DNA of 64,000 bases from CAWGYT01 sp963826795 (lineage in GTDB: Bacteria > Planctomycetota > Planctomycetia > Pirellulales > Pirellulaceae). Each line of letters opens with the position of its first letter. The first letter of the stretch is position 1. A program made the translations under genes and the position numbers. The stretch lies in contig CAWGYT010000013.1 of the NCBI GenBank assembly GCA_963826795.1, positions 124,001-188,000 of the forward strand. Reading direction: 5' to 3'. Below are positions 36,437 through 46,150 of this stretch, piece after piece. The notes below the pieces were generated by a model, which saw only the letters and a list, made by a program, of their open reading frames with translations, had not been told where the DNA came from and made no database searches.

Positions 36437-37726
36437 GTGCGCCGCACACTATTCTATTTGCCGCATGAACTGGGCGGCGTTCCGCTCTTTGGCGTTGGCT
36501 GGCTGCTCGCCGCCTGGCTGGGTTTCGGCCTGTTGGTGGTCGCGCTGACGATCCGCCGTCGGGGCTGGGATCGCGAGTTGTGGAGTCAGCTGCCGGTGTT
36601 CCTGTTGGTCGCGGCCGCGATCGTTTGGCTGGTCCCGCGTGTCGAGGAACCGACGCCTGCCGGGGCGCTGATCCTGCCGCCCGTTTCGGTTGACGTAGGA
36701 CTTCCCATTCGGGGCTACGGCGTGTCGCTGTTGGTGGCCGTCGTGATGGGCGTCACGCTGGCCTGCAATCGGGCGGCCCGCGCGGGATTGAATCCCGACG
36801 CCATCCTGGGCTTGGCCTTTGCCATGGTCTTGGGAGGGATCGTGGGTGCTCGCGTTTTTTTTGCCATCCAGTATTGGTCACTGCTGCGAGCCGAGACGTG
36901 GGGCGAGACGCTGGCCAATCTCGTGAGTGTCGACAAAGGCGGATTGGTTGTCTACGGATCCCTGATTGGTGCGCTGGCTTCGTTCGGATTCTATGCCTGG
37001 CGCCAACGACTTCCCCTGTTGCCGCTGGCCGATCTGATTGCGCCCAGCCTGGCCTTGGGACTGGCGATCGGGCGGATTGGCTGCCTGCTAAACGGCTGCT
37101 GTTTCGGCGGCAATTGTACGCACCTTTGGGCGGTGACGTTTCCGGCTGGCAGCCCGCCCTATGAACGGCAGCAGGCGACCGGCAGCTTTCACGGCGTGCG
37201 GTTGGCCGAAGCCGCTGCCGGCGGGATCACGATCGATGCGATCGATGCCGACGGCCCCTTGGCGGGTCAGGGGTTGCGCGTGGGCCAGGACGTGATCGCG
37301 ATCAATGGGCACCCCGTCGATCGACTCGAGACCGCCGAAACGATTCTGTTGGGGTCGGGTCCCGAGCTGCAGTTGACGCTGGGCGATGGTCGTCAAGTTC
37401 GCAGCACCTTGGTGGCCCTTCCGGCGCGGAGTCGACCCGTCCACCCGACCCAAATCTATAGTTCCCTCAACGCGGGCCTCCTCTGCCTGCTGACATTGGC
37501 CTTTTACCCGCTGCGGCGTCGCCACGGGCAAACGATGGCGTTATTGTTAAGTGCGTACGCCGTGACTCGATTTCTGTTGGAGATGATTCGCACCGATGAG
37601 GGGGAGTTCCTGGCTCGGCTGACCATCTCGCAGAACATCAGTCTCGTAATCGCCGGCGCGATGCTGGCGTTGTGGATCTATGTTCAGCGTCAGCCCTTGG
37701 TGGGGGAATCCCCGGTTCAGCCCTGA
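36437..37726 (+). CDS. lgt: Prolipoprotein diacylglyceryl transferase with inserted PDZ-like domain
   Basis: About 429 residues, against roughly 270-300 in typical Lgt. Several membrane helices carry the Lgt signatures VDKGGLVVYGSLIGALASFG, GRIGCLLNGCCFGG and, close to the end, HPTQIYSSLNAGLL. It transfers diacylglycerol from phosphatidylglycerol to lipoprotein cysteines. Between CCFGGNCTHLWAVTFPAG and RPVHPTQIY there are about 90 extra residues: GITIDAIDADGPLAGQGLRV, GQDVIAINGHPVDRLETAET and QLTLGDG, a PDZ-like fold. Such a domain could bind exported peptides or regulate access. The start is unclear: GTG 36437 (VRRTLFYLPHE) fits homology best. The ORF extends to a TTG at 36389. Confidence 0.9.
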   Translation: MRRTLFYLPHELGGVPLFGVGWLLAAWLGFGLLVVALTIRRRGWDRELWSQLPVFLLVAAAIVWLVPRVEEPTPAGALILPPVSVDVGLPIRGYGVSLLVAVVMGVTLACNRAARAGLNPDAILGLAFAMVLGGIVGARVFFAIQYWSLLRAETWGETLANLVSVDKGGLVVYGSLIGALASFGFYAWRQRLPLLPLADLIAPSLALGLAIGRIGCLLNGCCFGGNCTHLWAVTFPAGSPPYERQQATGSFHGVRLAEAAAGGITIDAIDADGPLAGQGLRVGQDVIAINGHPVDRLETAETILLGSGPELQLTLGDGRQVRSTLVALPARSRPVHPTQIYSSLNAGLLCLLTLAFYPLRRRHGQTMALLLSAYAVTRFLLEMIRTDEGEFLARLTISQNISLVIAGAMLALWIYVQRQPLVGESPVQP

Positions 37727-37828
37727 TCCCGGCTGCCGGACCGGGCAAAGTCCCCTTTGAGACGGGCCCCGTTATTTATTTCTGCGGAACTGCAGCGACT
37801 TCCGTGGCGTCGAAGCTTGGAATCCAAC

Positions 37829-38389
37829 GTGAACGAGGACACCCGACTTATTGCCGAATCGCTCGCGGGAGACCGGTCCGCCTTCGGACAACTCGTTCGG
37901 GCCTACCAGGACCGCCTGTTTCACACGCTGGTGCACCTTACCGGAAGTTTTGAGGAGGCAGAAGACGTTGTCCAGGAAACCTTTGTGCAGGCGTTCACCA
38001 AGCTCTCCAGCTATCAGGGACGGGCTGGATTTTATACGTGGATTTACCGCATCGCGTTTAATCTTTGGATCTCACGTCGCCGGCGCCGGCGGCCGGAGAT
38101 TTCGACAGATCAGTTGCATGACGCGTCCGGGCAGGAACCTCGCGACGGGATCGAGACGCCGCTTCAACAGCTCGAGCGGCAGGAGCGAATTGCCCTGATT
38201 CGAGTGGCCTTGGAACAATTGCCGTCGGAGCACCGTTCAATCCTGATCCTTCGCGAAATGGAAGGCTACGACTACGAAACGATCGCCGAAATGCTCGACG
38301 TCGCCCTGGGAACCGTCCGCAGTCGACTGCACCGAGCTCGATTGCAGCTGAAACGTCAACTCGAACTTGTACTTCACGAACCGTCCTGA
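37829..38389 (+). CDS. ECF-type RNA polymerase sigma factor
   Basis: 186 residues from GTG 37829 (VNEDTRLIAESLAG). Region 2 is DRLFHTLVHLTGSFEEAEDV followed by VQETFVQAF, and region 4 is LPSEHRSILILREMEGYDYE, TIAEMLDVALGTVRSRLHRA. It is followed 53 bases later by an anti-sigma-like gene, the usual pair arrangement. ATG 37757 is in frame but adds unlike residues. Confidence 0.9.
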   Translation: MNEDTRLIAESLAGDRSAFGQLVRAYQDRLFHTLVHLTGSFEEAEDVVQETFVQAFTKLSSYQGRAGFYTWIYRIAFNLWISRRRRRRPEISTDQLHDASGQEPRDGIETPLQQLERQERIALIRVALEQLPSEHRSILILREMEGYDYETIAEMLDVALGTVRSRLHRARLQLKRQLELVLHEPS

Positions 38390-38442
38390 ATCGGATTGTG
38401 GAGCGAGCCGGTGCCTCGTTCTTGCGATCCTTGGTTTTCGTC

Positions 38443-39982
38443 ATGACCGACCCTCACCGTTTTTCGATCTCGGATGAATTGCTCAGCGGCTACCTTGACG
38501 GGGAGCTGTCGGCCGAGGAGCGCCGCGAGGTGGAACAATCGCTGGCCACAAGCGAGTCGCTGCGGCGGATGTACCGCGAACTGGAAGTCTTGCGAGAGGG
38601 CCTCCGCGAGCTGCCTCGCCAGCACCTGGACGCGGGATTTGCCGAGCGAGTCTTGGAGCGATTGGCTCAGGTCGACGCTCATCCCGCGGCGACCGAGGCG
38701 CAGCGTCCGGACCAGCGTTTGCGGTCCGGGCCGCCCATCGCGCGGACCGGCGGGACGTCGAGCGCGGCTGGCGGCGCGGTGTGATCTGGGCATCGCTGGC
38801 CGTCGTCGCGGCCGTCCTGCTGATGCTCTTCCAGCCACCCCGGATCCAAAACGGTCAAGACGTGGCCATGGCGCCTGATTCGCAAGTGCGGGCCCCAGCC
38901 GACGTCGATGGAGATGCGGCGGACGAACGGGGCTCGGCCGTCGCCGATTCCGCAAGGGCGAAAGAAGTACCGGATTTGTCGACGGGCTTGGCCGCGGAGT
39001 CAGCTCCCGCGCCGGTCGCGCGTCCGTTGGCAGAACGAGGCGGACCGTTGCGTCGCGGAGAGAAACCCGCCCGAGGACTGGGTGGGGGTGCCGATCAGGA
39101 TGGCGCGGGGCGCGGCCTGAATCGAGAGACAGGTCGGACAGTCGCCTCACACCGCAAGACCGCGCTGCGAGGCCTTTGGCCCCTGGCGAGGCCTTTGATG
39201 TGCCAATTGCCTCGGATTCGGTCGAGAGGGAGGAGATGATGAGAGAGCCGCCCGTTGCGGATCCGTCCGGGCGGCTCGACGAAACCCGCGCTTGGGTCGA
39301 ACCGTACCTTGTGAAGCAAGCCGACGGCTCCGAAGTCGCACTTCAGACGGTGCTGGTCGTGACCGTTCCCTCGAATCAGCTCGAGGCCGTCGAGCAGCAA
39401 CTCGGCCGTCCGGCGCAGGACGGGGCAGCCGAGGGCCGAATTGGCGTCGCCAACGCCGATTCGGCGGTCCGAGAACATGTCTCTGATTTACAGGCTCAGC
39501 GACTCACGGAGCTCGCCGAACTGGGCCCAGGGAACTCGGCCCACGTCTGGTTCTCGCCGAACACCGTCGAGCAGCTTCAGGCGGAACTGGGCTCCTATGA
39601 TGTCCAGGTGATTCAGTTCGCGCCCGAAGGGCTGGGGCTCGATCGGAAGGCGGCTGGGGCGGGCCTGACGTCCGACGAGCTGAAGTCCCTGCAATCGCTC
39701 GTTCGCGGAACACGTCTGCCGGCCGAGGCCGATCAAGATCAGCCCTTGTCCCTCGCGCGACCCGCCCAGGTCACGGTGGACTCGACGGAGGAAGGGCAAC
39801 GGGCCGACGCGGAAGCCACGCTGCCCGGGCGATCTCGACGTCCGCAGGCGGGCAAGTTGACGGACGACGTGCCGACCGTCCCGAGGACGGCCGAAACGCC
39901 TTCCAGCACCGGCGTGCTCGTGATCCTGCGAACGGGCGAACTCCCATTGCCTGCCGTTGAGGCGGCGCAACCCGATCCCTGA
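38443..39982 (+). CDS. Membrane-anchored anti-sigma-like protein, two frameshifts
   Basis: About 512 residues when three frames are joined. The N-terminus (ISDELLSGYLDGELSAEERR, then EVEQSLATSESLRRMYREL) is the cytoplasmic anti-sigma-type module, here without zinc ligands. A shift near 38700-38740 leads to GWRRGVIWASLAVVAAVLLM, the single membrane helix. A second shift near 39120 leads to LAPGEAFDVPIASDSVEREE and then an extracytoplasmic domain with VALQTVLVVTVPSNQLEAVE. That domain is probably the sensor. It follows an ECF sigma gene and is presumably its regulator. Gene length modulo three agrees with a net shift. The extracytoplasmic domain is not recognised. Confidence 0.75.
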
Positions 39983-40228
39983 GGTGGTGCTGGCCCGGTC
40001 GCAGGGTGCCCGTGCCCACGCGCGGCTTTCCCCGGACCACGGTAGCCGATCCTGCCCACGCGTCGGATTGGGGCGATTCCGTCGCGCGTGCCAGTGTCAA
40101 GGCCGATCTGCCCCGCTCGCAATTCTTTGGCGGATATCCCCCTTAAGCTAGGCTTGACAGTCATTCGGGTTGCCTCCACGCAACGCGCTTCATGTCAAAT
40201 CCTGCTTCTCCACGACGACGAGTGATGA

Positions 40229-42940
40229 ATGTCGACGATCCGCCACGTGGCATTACGGCTCTCGGCCTGGGGTTGTCCCTTGGCTGTCGCACTGACGCTC
40301 TTGGCCACGCTGTTCGACGGGACGACCTTGAGTCGGAATGCAAACCGATTTGCTTATGATCGATTCGTGCAGTGGGATGCCCGTCTTTCTTCCCGTCCGG
40401 CCCAAGTTCTGCTGGTCTACGCCGAGTCCGAGTTGGAAAGGCAGCCCGCCGTCTACCTGAGACTTGTTCAAGCGCTGCGAGACTTGGGTGGCACCGGTTT
40501 GGGGATTGCGCAGTTGGACGCGCGAACATGGTCAGCGCGGGAACTGGAACAGCTGACGGAAAGAGGAGACGTCGTCCTGGGGGCGATCGAGCACTCGGAT
40601 CCGAGTCGGCCTTCGGAGCTTCCGCGGGGCTCGATCGAGCTCTGCCATGATGCCGACGGAGTGTATCGCGAGAGCTTTGGCTTGGGTGACGTGACACGGG
40701 GGTCGCTGCCCGCCAACCTCGCCGCTCGGTTTGGTTCCGACGGCCTGCAGGTGCCTGCGGGTCGTTTTGGTGTCAGCTTTCACGGGGGACCGGAGAGCCT
40801 GCCGCATGTGACGGCCGAGGCAATCCTGGCCGGTGACATTACCTCGGCACTTGTCCGGGATCGCGTCGTTGTGATTGGACGTCCACAGGATCCTCTGATT
40901 CCTGGCCTGGCGACTCCCACGACCGGCTCCCAACGGATGACGGCACTCGAGTTTCACGGCCAGGTGTTGAACGGGCTGTTGAATGGGCGATACTTTCGCA
41001 GGCTGAATTCCGTGGCGATGATGAGCGTATTTTTTGTCGCCGCCGTGGCCTTTTCGCTGCTTGGGCGTCGATCCCATCTTCGCCATGCGGTGACCGCGTT
41101 TCTCGGCATTTGGGCGGTTCAGGCCGTGGTTGCTCTTGCGGTGTTCTGGTGGGCGAGTGTGTGGGCCCCGTTGGCGTCGTTGATGGCCGTCGAGTTTGTC
41201 GCGGGCATCTGGAGCGTCGATGCGCGAATGCGTTTTTCGCAGCAGGCATGGCGCATCATGCGTTGCCGGGGATTCAGCGTCAGCCCGCGCTATCGCAGCC
41301 AGCCCTACTTGACCTCCGAGACCGAGCCTTGGGCGCTGATTCTCGATTTCGTCCAGCAGCTTTTTCCACTCGACCGAGTCGCGCTGCTCGTCTGGGAGTC
41401 AGGCGGAATCCACCTCGAGGTCGTCGCGACGACGGGCCTCGGACCCGATGAGGTGATCGAACGTCGTCGAGACATTCAGCGGGCACCGTATTCGGATGCG
41501 ATTGATCGCAAGCTGGCGGTGCGAATCGATGACACTCGGCCGTTTTTTCCCACGCGGGACGAGCAGCGTCAGTTCCTGGCACCGCTATTGCATGCGGGGC
41601 AGGTCGAGGGAGTCTTGATTGTCGAGGTTTCCGAGACCGCTTTGCAGAAACTCGCCGGTTTCGCTCGCCAATTGACCGACGTTTGCGAAGAGATTGCGCC
41701 GTGGCTCGCTCGACTTACCGAACTGAGGCAGACTTCCCGGCAGCGGACTCGATGGTGGAACCGCTGCGGAATGAGCGCGGAGGCCGAAACGTTTGAGTTG
41801 TTGCAACGGCACTTGAATTCGATCGAGCGGAGATTGCACGAATCCTACGACGTGATCGAGCACGCGAGTTCGGGCAAAGCCGTCTTCGACCTGTCGGGAC
41901 AAATCGTGACGATGAATGCCGCGATGTTCCGCTTGCTGCACGGCTTCGGAATCGCGTCTCCCGACGCCCGTTTGCTTCATATTCTGCATGTCCTCTCAAA
42001 ACGTGATTCAGGGGAGTGTCGGGAGTTGGTCCGACGAGTCCTCGTCCGGGGTCGGCGACAGCGACTGGTCGCCACCGATGCGCACGGGGAAAATGCGATG
42101 GTGCTGATCATGCAGCCCTTGGTTCGATCGGCTCAGCTGGGCAACGATGTCCATTGCCTGAACGCATTCGCATCGTACGGAATTCAGCTGGAGATCTTCG
42201 AAGGAGACTTGCTCCAGGGCCTTCACAAGGTGCGGGAGCACATCGCGGAACACGGCCTCTCGACGCTGGAAAACGTGTTACTCGAAGTTCTGTCGCTCAC
42301 CGAAGAACTCGAAGCTGACGAAGCCGATCCGTGGCGCCGCCAGCTGCACAGTAGCGTCGAGGAAGCGTGTGTCACGGTCCAAGGCTATCAGTCGATGCTT
42401 GCCAACGAGCAGTCCGAGGCGATTGACGTCTGCGTGCCGGTCGACGTGGGGGCGGTTATCCGCGAGGCGGTCGCGGAAACGCGTTCTTTCGCGCTGCAGC
42501 GGGCCGTCGCAGTTTCCGTTGCGATTCCCAGCGAGACGCCGGATGTCAAGGCGAACCCGCATCGCCTGCGGCAAGTGCTCGTGACGGCGCTCGAGTTGCT
42601 CGTCGAACATGCTCGCGAAAACTCGGTCATCAACATCACGGCGCGGAATGACGGGGAGCAGACGACGGTCCAGGTCGAGAATCAAGGTTGCGGCGTCGTG
42701 CTCGATCGTCTCGCCGCGACGCGCCGGGTTCGGCCGGACCGACCGGAGTCCGACGCCTCTCGATTAATCGGTTCCTGCGAATGGCTGCAGGCGTGGGGTG
42801 GTGAACTTCAGGTGCAGTCCGAGTTGGGCGAAGGGGCGACGATCACACTCCGACTCGTTCGCTTCGCCTGGAATGACCAGCTCGTTCGGAAAAAGGTCTC
42901 GGACCGGACCGACGTGCGCCTCAACAGCCAGGGACGATGA
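40229..42940 (+). CDS. CHASE2-type membrane sensor with degenerate histidine-kinase module
   Basis: 903 residues. One N-terminal helix (about 10-28) is followed by an extracytoplasmic CHASE2-like domain (about 35-260, including ALVRDRVVVIGRPQDPLIPG). Three membrane helices (about 265-340) come next, then a GAF-like region (about 360-490), a PAS-like segment near 555 (AVFDLSGQIVTMNAAMFRLL) and a C-terminal GHKL ATPase-like domain (about 750-890). I cannot find a phosphorylatable H-box. The N-box position reads LELLVEHA with no Asn, and a glycine motif GEGATITLRL remains. It may be a ligand-binding pseudo-kinase. Its stop codon overlaps the capC start (ATGA, 42937-42940), so it is translated with the polymer genes. 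Confidence 0.75.
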   Translation: MSTIRHVALRLSAWGCPLAVALTLLATLFDGTTLSRNANRFAYDRFVQWDARLSSRPAQVLLVYAESELERQPAVYLRLVQALRDLGGTGLGIAQLDARTWSARELEQLTERGDVVLGAIEHSDPSRPSELPRGSIELCHDADGVYRESFGLGDVTRGSLPANLAARFGSDGLQVPAGRFGVSFHGGPESLPHVTAEAILAGDITSALVRDRVVVIGRPQDPLIPGLATPTTGSQRMTALEFHGQVLNGLLNGRYFRRLNSVAMMSVFFVAAVAFSLLGRRSHLRHAVTAFLGIWAVQAVVALAVFWWASVWAPLASLMAVEFVAGIWSVDARMRFSQQAWRIMRCRGFSVSPRYRSQPYLTSETEPWALILDFVQQLFPLDRVALLVWESGGIHLEVVATTGLGPDEVIERRRDIQRAPYSDAIDRKLAVRIDDTRPFFPTRDEQRQFLAPLLHAGQVEGVLIVEVSETALQKLAGFARQLTDVCEEIAPWLARLTELRQTSRQRTRWWNRCGMSAEAETFELLQRHLNSIERRLHESYDVIEHASSGKAVFDLSGQIVTMNAAMFRLLHGFGIASPDARLLHILHVLSKRDSGECRELVRRVLVRGRRQRLVATDAHGENAMVLIMQPLVRSAQLGNDVHCLNAFASYGIQLEIFEGDLLQGLHKVREHIAEHGLSTLENVLLEVLSLTEELEADEADPWRRQLHSSVEEACVTVQGYQSMLANEQSEAIDVCVPVDVGAVIREAVAETRSFALQRAVAVSVAIPSETPDVKANPHRLRQVLVTALELLVEHARENSVINITARNDGEQTTVQVENQGCGVVLDRLAATRRVRPDRPESDASRLIGSCEWLQAWGGELQVQSELGEGATITLRLVRFAWNDQLVRKKVSDRTDVRLNSQGR

Positions 42941-45900
42941 CCGATCTTCAGATACCGCTGTTTCCGATCGAGAACTCGGCGTCGGCGGTTACCTTCACCG
43001 TCTGGCTGGGCGTTTGTATTGTCGTCTTCTTCAACCTGCGGTTCGGCTGGACGCTTTCCGGTCTGGTCGTACCTGGTTACCTGGTCCCACTGTTACTCGT
43101 CAAGCCGACAGTCGTTGGAATCATCGTCTGCGAAGCGGTGATGGCATACCTGATCGTCAGGGTGCTGTCCGATGGTTGGGGCCGGATTCCTTGGTGGTCA
43201 AGTTTCTTCGGACGCGATCGTTTCTTCGCGATCGTGTTGGTCAGCATCCTGGTACGTGCCGGCGCCGACGGATGGCTTCTGCCAAGTGTTGGTCGATGGT
43301 TGAATCAGACCTACAATCTGCAGTTAGACTATCGGAATGATCTGCACAGCTATGGCCTGATTGTAGTCTCGCTGATCGCGAACTATTTCTGGAAGCCAAG
43401 GCTCGCCAATGGTCTTTTCACGAGTGTGGTGACGGTTGGCATCACGTACTGGCTGGTGCGCTACCCGATTCTCAATCTCACAAACTTTAGTCTCGGCAGC
43501 CTGCACTACATGTACGAGGACGTATCGACGTCTCTTCTGTCCAGTCCCAAGTCCTACGTGATCGTGATTACGACAGCCTATTTGGCGTCCTGGCTGAATC
43601 TCCGTTACAGTTGGGACTTCAACGGGATTCTGATTCCGGCGTTGCTGGCGCTGCTCTGGCATGAACCCGCAAAAATCGCGGTCACTTGCCTGGAGTCCCT
43701 CTGGATTCTGCTGGTCGCCGGGTGGGTCTTAAAGTGGTCGATTTGGGAACGTGTGACCGTCGAGGGAGGGCGAAAGCTGCTGTTGTTCTTCACGATCGCA
43801 GCGGGACATCGCATCGCGGTGGCCCACCTGCTGCCCCTCCTGGGCGATTATCGCGTCACCGATGCATTCGGATTCGGCTATCTTCTCACGAGCTTGATTG
43901 CCATCAAGTCCCACGACCAGAAAATCCCGTTGCGCGTGCTGCGGGCGACCTTGCAGACGTCGATGTTGGGCGCCGTGGTTGGCAGCGCGCTGGGATTTGG
44001 TCTGGCCTTTGTACCCAACCCGCTACTCTGGCAGCGATCGACACCCGAAACCAGCTCGCCGAGTACGGACGTTGAGTACACCGATCGCCCCTTATGGCAA
44101 GTGCTGAATGAACAGCGCGTCCAACTCTACGGCATGAAGTTCCCCGGTCGCTACCAGCCGGAATTGCCCTGGGAGCTGAATCGTTTCGGTCGGGGCATCA
44201 AGGCGTGTTTGCGGTTTCAAGCATCGGGCGAGTCCTCGGTGCTGGAGGACGCCGCCGAGTTATTGGCCGAGGCAAACTATCGAGTTTGTTTGGTCCAGAA
44301 CCGATATCTCGTCTTGCGAGAGCATCAGCCAGCTCGTGGGTGGGGAACCTACGTCATCCGCCTGGATCGTCGGGAAGGCTTGCTGGTCGAAGTCCCAGCA
44401 CCCCTCGACGAATGGGCAACCTGGGAATCGGGGCTGGCGATCTTTGATCGTCTCGCTGCGCGTGCGTTGGCCATCGCTGGGACGGGCGGACAAGCCGGGG
44501 CGGACCGCGGTGCGGGTCTCCTTGCCGAACGCCAAACCATGTTGGCAGCGTTTCATCGGCTCATGGCCGCGGACGACGCGCTTCAGGTCCGAGGATGGAC
44601 TCCAAAGCGGCTGCAGTCTGACACGGGGCTCTCGCGCAGCCAAGCGTCCTTGGCCGTCACGTCCGTTGATTCCGTATTGCTGATCAAGAATGCGTTGCCT
44701 GCCTCGCTGAAGCTTTCCGCGCTGAAGCAATTGCTCCAGTCCTTCGAGGTCAAATGGGAAATCGCACCATCGGTCAACGTTCTGCGCGATCAGACGGCGC
44801 GGGGATTTGGCGAGCTGGTCCTGAGTCAGCACGATCGGCGGCGGCTGCGTAGCCGGGTCGGACAGATAACCGCCGGCGCCGACGCCCAGGTCCAACAAAT
44901 CGACGGCAGTCTCAACCATTGGCTCCAAGACGACCGGCAGTACGTGGCCCGACAAGGATCCAACGCCTATGTCCCGTGCCTGGTTGAGGAAATGCTCTAC
45001 CTGGACGAAGAGATTGTCCGCCCGCTGGTCTTGCTGGCACGGCATTGCGCGTTGTTCGGTCGGATGGATGCGACTCAGACTGAGCAAGCGCAGGCGATTG
45101 CGGCAGCGGCGGCGACACTTGAGTACCAACTCGTCCAGTTTCATGATGCTGCGAGTGAGAACGACTACTTCGTCTTGACGGAGTCGCGGCCGAAATCACG
45201 GCATTGGGGCACTTTCGTATTTCGCGCCGGCCTTCGCGAACCGTTTGTCGTGGAGGTACCGCGGCCGCTATACGAGCAGCAAGCGTACCAATTCGGGCTC
45301 TCGCTGTTCGAACGCCCCGCCGCCGCCGCACTCCTCGTCGCCGGAGCTCATCCCTACGCGAATGTGGACGGTTCGGCTGACCTCACCCGCTTGGCGAACA
45401 AGGTGAACGCCATGCAGCTCGTGCGGCAGGTCCTGCTGCGGGAGTTCTCCTGGCAGAACTTGCTGATCATTCAGGCCCGCGCGAGTCAATCGCCCGTGGA
45501 CGCGGACGTCGTTCTGGCGACCGACAAGGGCGCCAGCCAGGTCCAGGAATTGTCCCCGCTGACACGACGCGTGATGCAGCAGTTGGAAGCCGACCAGTTA
45601 CGCGTGCGGTTGGTGGACGGTTCCGAAGCGACCGCTGGATACGAGGTCGGGATCATGCTTCAGGCGTCGTCGCTAAATCAGACTGAAAACAAGGAGCTTA
45701 TCAGTCTTTGGCTCTCGCCGAGCATCCGGCGGCGATACCGTGACTCGTCGACAATTCGTTTGGCAGCCGCCCAGTTCGAAGCACTGGACATCCCGACTGT
45801 AACGGACGATTTGTTCCAATTCCTTGTCCAGCGAGGCGGCAAGCTTGCCGCGCAGGCTCGACGACCAAGTCAAGCAGCACTTAAGCGGATTCCGCGCGAA

Positions 45901-46150
45901 TTCGGACATCGTCCAGCTCGATCGAGTTCTGGCAGCTTATTCCCGCAGTCTGCTGACGCGTGTCATCGATGCCGCGACCAACCAGGCATTTCTGGTGATT
46001 CAATCCGAGGAGGGAGCGATTCAAGCGGTTGTGAATTTGGATGGCTCGTTGTCCGACGACGTCGTCACGGTCCGCGAACTGGACGACAGTTCCGTCCGGG
46101 CTTTCGCCCGGACACGGAAATGGATGCTGGAGACGGAGGGCGTCCAATGA
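42937..46150 (+). CDS. CapC/PgsC-like membrane protein with large C-terminal extension, one frameshift
   Basis: About 1070 residues; CapC/PgsC proteins are usually about 150. The first 350 residues are multi-pass membrane and start with the CapC signature: SASAVTFTVWLGVCIVVFFN, SGLVVPGYLVPLLLVKPTVV and GRDRFFAIVLVSILV. CapC works with CapB to make and export poly-gamma-glutamate. The soluble part holds two copies of one domain, near residues 445-520 (GWGTYVIRL, VEVPAPLDE) and 735-860 (HWGTFVFRA, VEVPRPLYE, AGAHPY), related to the secreted protein at 48747. Near 45850 the frame changes; the true end RLDDQVKQHLSGFRANSDIV to ETEGVQ stops at 46150 and overlaps the next ATG. Read without the shift it falsely fuses to the next gene. 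Confidence 0.85.

Noticed and set aside
40154..40187. Promoter before the CHASE2 sensor (TTGACA at 40154)
   Set aside because: A perfect -35 hexamer is present, but no acceptable -10 lies 16-18 bases downstream.
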